The notes under the pieces: generated by a model
Database searches by the model: none
Told to the model about the DNA's origin: nothing
The model's input: only the letters and a program-made list of their open reading frames with translations
Part shown: positions 7,917 through 14,718 of the stretch, in pieces
Layout of the letters: every line of letters starts with the position of its first letter
Numbering within the stretch: position 1 is the first letter of the stretch
Origin: Peptostreptococcaceae bacterium
GTDB lineage: Bacteria > Bacillota_A > Clostridia > Peptostreptococcales > Acidaminobacteraceae
NCBI GenBank assembly: GCA_013619035.1
Contig: JABXKX010000156.1
Span: forward strand, 1-14,718
Direction of reading: 5' to 3'
Length of the DNA stretch: 14,718 bases
Made by a program: the position numbers and the translations under genes

Positions 7917-10868
7917 TTATTTTAGGTAACTCAGTTTGATATCATGATTGCCTTCTTTTATAATCGTATAAGGTTCCAATTCATTTTCAATATTGATGGG
8001 TACCCTTCCATAAGGTGTCTCCTTATATGCATCTATCAATAAATACTTTATTGCAATAACCTTATCTACCTCTTCTATCACACTTGAGACCATTTCTGTA
8101 TGAGGCATTTGACCAATTGCCCATCCCAAACCATAATAACCACCTGTCTGAATGTCTAAAAAACGACTTATTTTTTCTCTTATAAGCATTTCTAATACAT
8201 AAACATTTTCTCCTTCATCGATATATATATCCAAATGCAACTCTATAATTATAGGTTGCGCTTGCATGATCGAGAGTTCTAATCCTTTCGAGAACAAACT
8301 TGGCGCAATGGACTTCATATATTCTAATAAATCACTTTGAAGTAGTTCAAAGGAGAAAGTCATAGACTTGCATTCTTTTAGAACAACAACCAATAAAACA
8401 TGCCCATAGTTACATAATAAGTCACTGTCTACTTGACTGAAGCACTTCGATTTTATGATATTAGTGGTGTATTCTGATACCATCTGTTCCATATCCAATT
8501 CACTGATGGCTCTGTTTCTGTGAAAGAATATGTTTGCACCTCTACCAACAACATCTTCTGTTGATTCAGCAACACTACCATTAACACAAGGTAGTGGATT
8601 GTAAATGGATGTGATTTGTGATTGAGTTTCTAAAAGTTTGATTTGAGATAAAGCATCAAAGTTGCCTTCTTCTCCACCACCGACAGTATAATTGATTTTG
8701 ATATCCTTAACGTTTTTCATTGATGGTTTCTTTGCAGCAGTACCATCTGAGAATATAATTAAACCTTGATTCGCATCCATTTGATAGTGTCTATCATCTA
8801 ATTCCGATATAGAAAAATCTCTTACTTGTAACCACTTAACCCAGTATTGATTGTCACTTTCCTTTATCTCGAATTCATCTAATGCCAACATAGCGGTCCT
8901 ATCTATTTGGCTAAGTGAATTGTATTCATTTACCCAAACTTCTTGATTGACTATTGGACTTACTTTTGTTTTAAATCTCATATTGTTTCTGTCTTTAACA
9001 TTGATAAGCTGTTCATCTTGAATGGTTATCTGTTGTTTCATCCAACTGCCATTCATATAAATGCCTTTTAACAATATGGATTCATCTAAATCGTCTTCTA
9101 CCTTTATACGTAACCAATAGCCTTGTTGACTGAATAAACCACGCTTTGTAAAATCTCCTTCACCATAGAAAGTGACTAAGCCAATTTTACTAAGATCATC
9201 TGTACCATCAATAACACTAAGTGGTTTCCATTCAAACCCTTTGTTGTTTTCTGATGAATAACACCATGATAGTTCTCTATCTGATGTATGTGAAACATCA
9301 AGTAAGATATTGATTGGTCCATAAAGAGGTTGTTTATTCAAACAAATGTACAAAGCACGATCAACATCATCGATTGGCTGAAAGAGTTTTATACCTTTCT
9401 CCATAACACTATATTGTCCATTTTCCTGCACAACGATTTGATCAACTGGCTTTGATTTCTCAAATTTATAACTCAAACGCAGATCAGTCAGAACAGGTAC
9501 TTTGTATGTATTAAATGGCTTCTGGGCATTTGTAAGACTGATTAGCCTTGCTCTTATCCAAGGCATTTCCACACCATTAACTGAATAAAGACTAAGATAT
9601 TTCGGACATATAAACGACATTTCATAGTTATATGTGTCTTCAGACTCATCGAATTGCTCACTATAAGCTTCTGTAAAAGGATTAACTACCGATCCCTTGA
9701 TCTCTAATTGACACCAACGTAACCCATTCCAATATTCCCAGATAATCTGTTTGATATAGGCATCTGTTTTTTCAATTGTTTTAAACTCCACTTCTTTCAT
9801 CACTACTTTGTAATGAGTCGGTTCTGGGTCCATATAAAATTGTCTGTCCTCAAAACTAAAATCAAATCTTAATGTCACTTCACTCTCTAGTTTGGTTAAG
9901 ATTTCACTGTTTCCTATGTAAAACGAATTATAGGGTTGCATAATCTCTGTAAAGGGGTATATTGCATCTTCAACGCATTGTAAATCGTTGGCAAATAGTA
10001 TATCTGCAGTAAGCCAATTATTTGTAAATGATCTAAGTCCAATATTATCGATACCATATGTCAAAGGCTCACTATTATTAGGCAAATGACAGTTCAACCA
10101 AATGCTTTCTGTCAACATGATTTCAACAGGCTCCAATTCTATATCTCTTAATTGAAATCTAAGCATATTCTCTTTAATATCATCAACCTCAATTGGACTC
10201 CAACCATTGACCGTTGAGATATGCCATTGTATATCATCCCTTTCAAGGAGTGATATAAATTCGGTTTCAGCCTCTATCGTTTCCCCTGTGAACAGCAATT
10301 CAACAATTGTATCTGTATTTATACAATCTAGTTGACTACTTGTAATGAATAATTGATGCTCTTGAAGATTCTCCACTGCATCAAAATCGAATAGCTTTAA
10401 ACCATCAAAGCTTTCATTCAAAATAGAATCAGATAAGTTATTGATCAGATCATCATTTCTATCAATTTGATACATACCAATAATCTGACTCTCAATAACT
10501 TGTATCGCATCTAACAACTCAAAGGTCTTCTCTTTTTTGTCATCTGACTTAACAAGTAATTGTGTGCCTTTTTCTAAGAAAACATGCTGTTTTGATTCAA
10601 AAACAACAGGACCTGTAGATGGATTCGGTGCTTTGGTAGTCAGATTGAGCATGTTTAAAAATTCAATATAATGTTTCATTGGTACCTGATTGTATCTATG
10701 AATTGTACCTATAAACATCTTCATAAAAACCTTTGTTAACAACACACCAAAATCATCAGAATCAAGATCGAAACTATACTCTGGTGTATAAAAAGGCAAC
10801 TTTTCTTCTAAGTCTTTATATAGGTCTTCTAAACTTCTATCATCAAGAATCAAGTTATTAACACCCAT
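7917..10868 (-). CDS. Large baseplate J-like wedge protein, 983 aa (Afp11-like)
   Basis: This is the longest gene in the window. The N-terminus contains FDLDSDDFGVLLTKVFMKMF (33-52) and SKQHVFLEKGTQLLV (92-106), the same 'acidic-G-x-x-L' opening and lead-in strand as in baseplate J proteins. The J core is IIFSDGT (704-710), TVGGGEEGN (728-736) and IYNPLPCVNGSVAEST (755-770), then FFHRNRAISELDMEQMVSEY (781-800). About 600 residues of beta-rich sequence sit between the N-terminal and core motifs. It parallels the 731-residue gene downstream, and the two are ancient paralogues. The ATG overlaps the gp25 stop by one base (TAATG), with GAAGGAG seven bases upstream, so translation is probably coupled. 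The role is a wedge component of the CIS baseplate. Confidence 0.9.
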   Translation of the reverse strand: MGVNNLILDDRSLEDLYKDLEEKLPFYTPEYSFDLDSDDFGVLLTKVFMKMFIGTIHRYNQVPMKHYIEFLNMLNLTTKAPNPSTGPVVFESKQHVFLEKGTQLLVKSDDKKEKTFELLDAIQVIESQIIGMYQIDRNDDLINNLSDSILNESFDGLKLFDFDAVENLQEHQLFITSSQLDCINTDTIVELLFTGETIEAETEFISLLERDDIQWHISTVNGWSPIEVDDIKENMLRFQLRDIELEPVEIMLTESIWLNCHLPNNSEPLTYGIDNIGLRSFTNNWLTADILFANDLQCVEDAIYPFTEIMQPYNSFYIGNSEILTKLESEVTLRFDFSFEDRQFYMDPEPTHYKVVMKEVEFKTIEKTDAYIKQIIWEYWNGLRWCQLEIKGSVVNPFTEAYSEQFDESEDTYNYEMSFICPKYLSLYSVNGVEMPWIRARLISLTNAQKPFNTYKVPVLTDLRLSYKFEKSKPVDQIVVQENGQYSVMEKGIKLFQPIDDVDRALYICLNKQPLYGPINILLDVSHTSDRELSWCYSSENNKGFEWKPLSVIDGTDDLSKIGLVTFYGEGDFTKRGLFSQQGYWLRIKVEDDLDESILLKGIYMNGSWMKQQITIQDEQLINVKDRNNMRFKTKVSPIVNQEVWVNEYNSLSQIDRTAMLALDEFEIKESDNQYWVKWLQVRDFSISELDDRHYQMDANQGLIIFSDGTAAKKPSMKNVKDIKINYTVGGGEEGNFDALSQIKLLETQSQITSIYNPLPCVNGSVAESTEDVVGRGANIFFHRNRAISELDMEQMVSEYTTNIIKSKCFSQVDSDLLCNYGHVLLVVVLKECKSMTFSFELLQSDLLEYMKSIAPSLFSKGLELSIMQAQPIIIELHLDIYIDEGENVYVLEMLIREKISRFLDIQTGGYYGLGWAIGQMPHTEMVSSVIEEVDKVIAIKYLLIDAYKETPYGRVPINIENELEPYTIIKEGNHDIKLSYLK

Positions 10869-11269
10869 TACTCAACTCCTTCATCTAGATAAAAGGGAAA
10901 AACTTTATTGTATAAATTATTGGTGACTCTCACAACATAAGATATATGAATATTAAAGTAATTCTTGGCACCATCATGGTTATTTATCTCAATATCAACG
11001 TCCTTGATTCTCGGTTCCCATAATGTTAAGGCCTTTTTTATCTCATGTTTAATAAGCGTCATGGTGTTTGTGTCAGCAACACCAAAAACATATTGTTTTA
11101 TATCGCATCCGAATTTTGGTCTATGCATTCTTTCACCAGGTGAAGTCATAAGAATAATTCTGATAGCTTCACTGATATCGTCTTCATGTTCTGATGTTCT
11201 GATTTTACCGGTTTGCGGATCTACCATCACTGGAAACTTCCACCCTTTACCTAAAAATTCTTTTGACAT
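10868..11269 (-). CDS. gp25-like baseplate wedge protein (Afp9-like)
   Basis: The 133 residues match the gp25/GPW (T4 gp25, T6SS TssE, P2 gpW) family in length and motifs. MTSPGERMHRPKFGCDIKQYVF (41-62) contains the PGER...P-x-FG signature, and ALTLWEPRIKDVDIEI (80-95) contains the conserved EPRI used to dock the first sheath ring and wedge. It is expected in the inner baseplate, bridging wedges to sheath. Its ATG directly follows an in-frame TAA and has only a poor GGGATT ribosome site. A better AAAGGAG lies 33 bases upstream, next to the VgrG stop. It overlaps the next gene by one base. The identification is secure and the translation start mechanism is less clear. Confidence 0.93.
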   Translation of the reverse strand: MSKEFLGKGWKFPVMVDPQTGKIRTSEHEDDISEAIRIILMTSPGERMHRPKFGCDIKQYVFGVADTNTMTLIKHEIKKALTLWEPRIKDVDIEINNHDGAKNYFNIHISYVVRVTNNLYNKVFPFYLDEGVE

Positions 11270-11309
11270 TTACAATCCCATTGCATCTTTTAGATACAAC
11301 TACTCCTTT
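11270..11309 (-). promoter_or_regulatory. VgrG-gp25 gap with displaced ribosome site and mini-ORF
   Basis: This 40-bp gap begins with AAAAGGAGTAG at the VgrG stop, too far from the gp25 ATG to act on it directly. In the gp25 frame a short ATG-GGA-TTG-TAA ends exactly where the gp25 ATG begins (TAAATG). Reinitiation or coupling is possible but is not shown by the sequence. No hairpin or promoter is evident, and no PAAR gene is present here. Confidence 0.4.
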
Positions 11310-13127
11310 TTAGTTAATCTTTGTTATTGCACCTTTTAGTGCCAACATACCACTGCTTTCTACACTTACTTCAGCCCCACCTTTTACTTTAAGTGATGCC
11401 TGTGCTTCAATCGTGATATTAGTTGATTTGATTTCTAAGTTATTTGTTGAATTAATAGCGATACTGCCTTGAGTGCCATCAATTTCTATACTGACACCAC
11501 CCACTGTTAAAGTAATCTTCTTCTCAGCATCCAAAGACACCGCTCCAGATTCCGTATCAATCACCAATTTATTGCTAGAACTTGAATCTATCAATGTAAT
11601 GTTCTTGTTCTCATCATCTAGAATCAAGGTGTGACCACTTTTGCTTTTAGCATGAATTTTTTCTTTACCTTCTTCATCGTAAAAGACAAGTTCATTACCA
11701 CCGGGGGTTTTAATCATTCTTGTGAACTTATCTTTAGTTAAATCTACTGGTGGAGTATTTGTACTATCCCAAATACTTCCCATGATATAAGGCTTGTCAA
11801 TATCCCCTTCTAAGTATCCAAGAATGACTTGATCACCCTCTGATGGGAAAAAGAAGTGACCCGCTTCTTTTCCTGTCGAAGTTGTCATCATATTAACGAG
11901 TATCTCTTCAAACTTCCTGGAGGGCATCGTTACTTTTATTTGATTATCGGCGCATAACTCTGTCACTACAGCCAAGAAGAAACCATACATTTTTTCACTT
12001 GACTGTTGTTTGCTTTCTGTTTTCTTTTGATCACCAAAATTAAATGTTGTTGTATAACCTGAACTTCCTAAAGTATGTTTCGCATTTTCTACACAAAATG
12101 CTTGATCAAAAGTAACACCATAATTTTCAATTTTTATGTACCGACCTGGAATAATCTCAGGTAAACCTATAGCTGTCCCGCTACCGGTCATAAATCCAGC
12201 CCCCATTTTATTAATAGCCATTTCACCTATCAATTTAGCTGCCGCCTCATCATTTGCAGTACAATATATCTCTTCAACACAATTATCCGAATCCATTTCT
12301 TCAACAATAGACGCACCACTATCATCACTGGTATTCAGTTGTTTAACTGTATTTACTTCAGATTTTATTTCTAGACGGTTCAAGTAATCGTAACCATTTA
12401 CAACGATTTTACTGACTTGATTGGCGCTACTTTTACGGCATTCGAATTTAATCAGGTGTTCATTTCCTTTCAAGGAAACCAAACTTTTTTGCATAGCTGA
12501 ATCTGAAAAATCTCTAAAATACAAATTATCACCTAGAACAAATACACTGAATCCTACTTCTGAGGCCAATTGCTCAATAAATTCAAAATCAGTTTGGTTT
12601 TTCTGAACAACCAAAGGCATTGTAGTTGAAGTTTCATCACTGTTAACAGTTAAACTATAACTGCCACCAATTTCATCAACAATTTCTTTATAAGTCTTCT
12701 CTGCCCACTTAGCAGTTTTTTTAGCTCTTCTCATATTGTAGGATTTATCAAAAGCAGTTATTTCAATATTGCTACCGCTCTCTTTACCTGATTTTATTTC
12801 AACAGTTTCAATTATGCCATTAAAAACTTCCGATTTATTATCGACATAACCCATTTTTACAGTAAGTTCTTTACCCATTTTCAAAAGACTCTCTGTCCAT
12901 AAATACTTTTGAGCTTTAATATCATATGCATTAACAACATTAAAGACACACATGCCAGCAGCATTCATTGATAAATCGACTTCAATAGATTCTATTACAG
13001 CGTTTTCATCTGCAACCAAATCAGTTCCACCAATCTCCACTGTAGCTTCAGGTGCCATACCCTCTTTATATTTTTTCAATAAATCATCGATATTTTCAGA
13101 TGAAACACTTAACTCCATATCACTCAT
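11310..13127 (-). CDS. VgrG-like spike protein (Afp8-like, gp27/gp5 fold)
   Basis: The protein has 605 residues in three regions. Residues about 28-370 look like the gp27/late-control-D hub: KMGYVDNKSEVFNGIIETVE at 91-110, ITAFDKSYNMRRAK at 123-136, and the peptidase-like fold stretch TDFEFIEQLASEVGFSVFV at 179-197. Residues 380-455 form the gp5-type OB domain (YGFFLAVVTELCADNQIKVT, then GDQVILGYLEGDIDKPYIMGS). Residues 475-605 are a repeat-rich triple-stranded beta-helix needle (IAINSTNNLEIKSTNITIEA) ending LKGAITKIN. No lysozyme domain or effector extension is visible. Its trimer should form the central spike below the tube. The ATG abuts the stop of the LysM gene (TAAATG), with GGAG six bases before, so the pair is translationally coupled. 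It is close in length to other CIS spikes. Confidence 0.93.
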   Translation of the reverse strand: MSDMELSVSSENIDDLLKKYKEGMAPEATVEIGGTDLVADENAVIESIEVDLSMNAAGMCVFNVVNAYDIKAQKYLWTESLLKMGKELTVKMGYVDNKSEVFNGIIETVEIKSGKESGSNIEITAFDKSYNMRRAKKTAKWAEKTYKEIVDEIGGSYSLTVNSDETSTTMPLVVQKNQTDFEFIEQLASEVGFSVFVLGDNLYFRDFSDSAMQKSLVSLKGNEHLIKFECRKSSANQVSKIVVNGYDYLNRLEIKSEVNTVKQLNTSDDSGASIVEEMDSDNCVEEIYCTANDEAAAKLIGEMAINKMGAGFMTGSGTAIGLPEIIPGRYIKIENYGVTFDQAFCVENAKHTLGSSGYTTTFNFGDQKKTESKQQSSEKMYGFFLAVVTELCADNQIKVTMPSRKFEEILVNMMTTSTGKEAGHFFFPSEGDQVILGYLEGDIDKPYIMGSIWDSTNTPPVDLTKDKFTRMIKTPGGNELVFYDEEGKEKIHAKSKSGHTLILDDENKNITLIDSSSSNKLVIDTESGAVSLDAEKKITLTVGGVSIEIDGTQGSIAINSTNNLEIKSTNITIEAQASLKVKGGAEVSVESSGMLALKGAITKIN

Positions 13128-13787
13128 TTAAGACTCCAATACTGGTACAGTTAGTTCATTTTTTTGTTTCAACAATCTAGGATTATCAATGTTGTTTGCC
13201 TCTGCAATCTTTCTCCAATGTTCTGGCGAATCGTATTCCTTACTTGATAACATCCATAACTGATCACCCTCTAATATTGTTCTGACTTTAGTTCTATCAG
13301 ATGATTCTTTCGGTTCTTGCATCTTGTCCTCAATACTTAAAGCCTCTGTTATTTCAAAAGTCAGTTCACATCTCACAGGAATACCGAGCCTAGAAAACAT
13401 CGTAAATTTCTGATCAGCTTTTGTGACCATACCTCTGAAAAGAAAAGTACCATATACAAATGTTACAAGAGGTGACTGATGATCTTCACCTTTCATTTTG
13501 ACTAAATTAGTAAAAGGAAATGTAAGTAGTCTAACATCAGCAGCTCTAAATGGAGAATTATAGGTATCATAATGCAAAACCATAGATAACACTGATCCAC
13601 CACCTGAGATAAACTGAATATGGTCACCGTTTCCACCATTGGCAGTACTTTTCTTGATCTCAGGACTTGATGTCACCGTATAGCTTTCCGGATTAAATCT
13701 AACAGGAATTGGAACAGCTAAACCATCTACCTTTACCACTGCTTTTACCATTAGATTAATGGCTGGTAAACCAGGTATTTTTATCAC
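13128..13787 (-). CDS. Tube-spike adaptor with C-terminal LysM-like end (Afp7-like)
   Basis: The 219 residues start with a GTG codon. The signature VRFNPESYTVTSSPEI (29-44) and the later GTFLFRGMVTKADQKFTMFS and GIPVRCELTFEIT are typical of the Afp7 / T4 gp53-like CIS tube-adaptor family. The last 50 residues (ILEGDQLWMLSSKEY, HWRKIAEANNID, LKQKNELTVP) form a LysM-like module. In phages and CIS this part is thought to hold together hub and wedge or tube rather than bind cell wall. The start is well supported: AAGGAGG lies six bases before the GTG, just after the stop of the upstream gene. It directly precedes the spike gene, which is the order seen in Afp and PVC clusters. Confidence 0.92.
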   Translation of the reverse strand: MIKIPGLPAINLMVKAVVKVDGLAVPIPVRFNPESYTVTSSPEIKKSTANGGNGDHIQFISGGGSVLSMVLHYDTYNSPFRAADVRLLTFPFTNLVKMKGEDHQSPLVTFVYGTFLFRGMVTKADQKFTMFSRLGIPVRCELTFEITEALSIEDKMQEPKESSDRTKVRTILEGDQLWMLSSKEYDSPEHWRKIAEANNIDNPRLLKQKNELTVPVLES

Positions 13788-13793
13788 TATACT

Positions 13794-13800
13794 CCTCCTT
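13794..13800 (-). promoter_or_regulatory. Near-perfect ribosome binding site before the GTG start
   Basis: The minus strand reads AAGGAGGAGTATA and then GTG at 13787. This is a full anti-Shine-Dalgarno core with ideal spacing. It decides the non-ATG start of the adaptor gene and supports a Bacillota-like host. Confidence 0.75.
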
Positions 13801-13801
13801 T

Positions 13802-14656
13802 TTATCTTCCACGTCGTTCATAATCTCTTCTTTGCTTTGTTTCTATTGTTTCAATCAACCGATGACTCAAATATTTTATGGTGCCTTCTGTCAACATGGT
13901 TGGTTCTATTAACAACTCATTTTTTTTAATATACTCTTTACTGTTTATCTGTTCGATTCTTCTTGTTTCTGTCTCTATTTCATTTCTTTCGGTTGTTTTA
14001 TTTTCTTGTCTATACTGCAACTCAACATGACTTAATGTCTCTGATTTTCTATTGGAATTCAGTTCAGATTGAGCATACTTTCGCATATTGTTGAACCATT
14101 TATTATATTTTAAATCAGATTTTTTCATATCTGTTACCGTTTCTGTATTAACAAACAGTTGGTTCATCATGTTTCTAACAACTATATTTTTTGACATCTC
14201 ATTTGAAATCATACCTAGAAGGTTGGTAACAATCCTATTTTGATTTTTCTTTTGATTCGAATGAAATGGATTTAGGTTTTCTGAGTTTACAGTATTTTCA
14301 GCCGTTTTAACATTGAGTCGTATCTTATTATTTTTCAGGTCATTTTCTCGGCGTCTGGTATGAATTGAAATCATTTCATTAACCATACTAATATTTTTCG
14401 ATACTTGATTTTTCTCCTGAACGATATTGTTGTAAGTGATCATATTGTATGATTTTGGTGTTTCACTTTTCAAAAATAGATTTTCATACTGTTGATTGAA
14501 TTTTGAACTTTTACGCTTTGTCTTCGACAATGTATTTAGAATCCATGAAGCACTCGTTGACTCATCGAACTGATTAAACATTGAAATTGTACGATATAGA
14601 TTTGTACTTAAATTCATTATATTTTCAACCGTTGTATAGACATTTGGATTTAACAT
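13802..14656 (-). CDS. Unknown basic Asn/Lys/Arg-rich protein, first gene of the block
   Basis: The 284 residues are not recognised. The sequence is rich in Asn, Lys, Arg, Glu, Thr and Met, with only three Gly and no Cys. It has no signal peptide or membrane helix. The first 60 residues look helical. The middle and C-terminal parts look disordered or coiled-coil (NEIETETRRIEQINSKEY), ending KQRRDYERRGR. It sits 14 bp before the LysM gene, whose ribosome site overlaps its end, so it is probably in the same operon. The start is uncertain: the ATG at 14656 has no clear ribosome site, and Met 14 is an alternative. In Afp-type loci this slot, before Afp7, holds small variable proteins. It could be an accessory, chaperone or cargo protein, and the sequence does not decide. 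Confidence 0.65.
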   Translation of the reverse strand: MLNPNVYTTVENIMNLSTNLYRTISMFNQFDESTSASWILNTLSKTKRKSSKFNQQYENLFLKSETPKSYNMITYNNIVQEKNQVSKNISMVNEMISIHTRRRENDLKNNKIRLNVKTAENTVNSENLNPFHSNQKKNQNRIVTNLLGMISNEMSKNIVVRNMMNQLFVNTETVTDMKKSDLKYNKWFNNMRKYAQSELNSNRKSETLSHVELQYRQENKTTERNEIETETRRIEQINSKEYIKKNELLIEPTMLTEGTIKYLSHRLIETIETKQRRDYERRGR

Positions 14657-14718
14657 TGTTAAATAACGGTTCAGTCGATTAACAGATGTTTGTCTTATAC
14701 TTTACATTTGCTCATAAG
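14657..14718. other. Window-edge segment, no supported feature
   Basis: This 62-bp stretch lies upstream of the first gene. In the minus direction the frame of the downstream gene is closed by a TAA at 14704-14702, which could be the end of an upstream gene, but only four codons precede it. A TATAAG word occurs on the minus strand with no convincing -35 element at the right distance. Confidence 0.3.

Noticed and set aside
10965..11339. Plus-strand open frame of 124 codons
   Set aside because: It is antisense to the clearly recognised gp25 gene and the end of VgrG. The hydrophobic peptide is a mirror of their codons.
13128..13787. LysM protein as a cell-wall hydrolase or spore protein
   Set aside because: The FNPESYTV signature and position directly before VgrG fit the Afp7-like adaptor family. 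No catalytic domain is present.
5709..13787. Ordinary contractile-tail prophage
   Set aside because: No capsid, portal, terminase, lysis or integrase genes are visible, and the gene order LysM-VgrG-gp25-J-J-gpI fits extracellular CIS better. The window cannot exclude a phage origin fully.
14702..14718. End of an upstream gene on the minus strand (four codons then TAA)
   Set aside because: Seventeen bases are too few to show that the frame is coding.
14670..14718. Possible promoter with a TATAAG -10-like word
   Set aside because: No matching -35 element at suitable spacing, and AT-rich DNA gives such words by chance.

Overview
This window carries most of the baseplate module of a phage-tail-like contractile injection system (CIS), probably of the extracellular (Afp/PVC/MAC-related) type. 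All ten genes lie on the minus strand. They run from about 14656 down to position 1, and the last gene leaves the window. The DNA is AT-rich, codons are A/T-biased, TGG encodes Trp, and several genes have strong AGGAGG-type ribosome binding sites. This suggests a low-GC Bacillota genome, plausibly a clostridial one. The host assignment is an inference from composition only.

Layout in transcription order: (1) 14656-13802, an Asn/Lys/Arg-rich protein of unknown function; (2) 13787-13128, an Afp7-like tube/spike adaptor with a LysM end; (3) 13127-11310, a VgrG-like spike (Afp8-like); (4) 11269-10868, a gp25-like wedge protein (Afp9-like); (5) 10868-7917 and (6) 7904-5709, two baseplate-J-like wedge proteins (Afp11/Afp12-like); (7) 5692-3629, a propeller-like N-terminus joined to a P2-gpI-type tail protein domain; (8) 3609-2407, a 'YYGKLLTV' family protein that I associate with CIS loci; (9) 2378-633, a single-pass membrane protein with about 20 MORN-like repeats; (10) 605-1, a membrane-anchored or secreted protein cut off by the window edge.

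Spacing is very tight. Gaps are 0-40 bp and there is one 1-bp overlap (TAATG). I see no terminator or convincing promoter between genes, so the block reads as one operon. Genes 2-7 should build the spike hub and wedges on which sheath and tube polymerise. Sheath, tube, tape measure, AAA+ ATPase, terminator and effectors are not in the window and would be expected upstream, beyond 14718, or elsewhere. No PAAR spike-tip gene is present at its common position beside VgrG and gp25.

The least conventional part is the downstream end, where a MORN-repeat membrane protein and a second membrane-anchored protein follow the baseplate genes without a break. They are candidates for anchoring or surface docking of the particle, but that role is inferred from position and topology only. 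No gene-free stretch exceeds 62 bp. I see no RNA gene, CRISPR array or insertion sequence.
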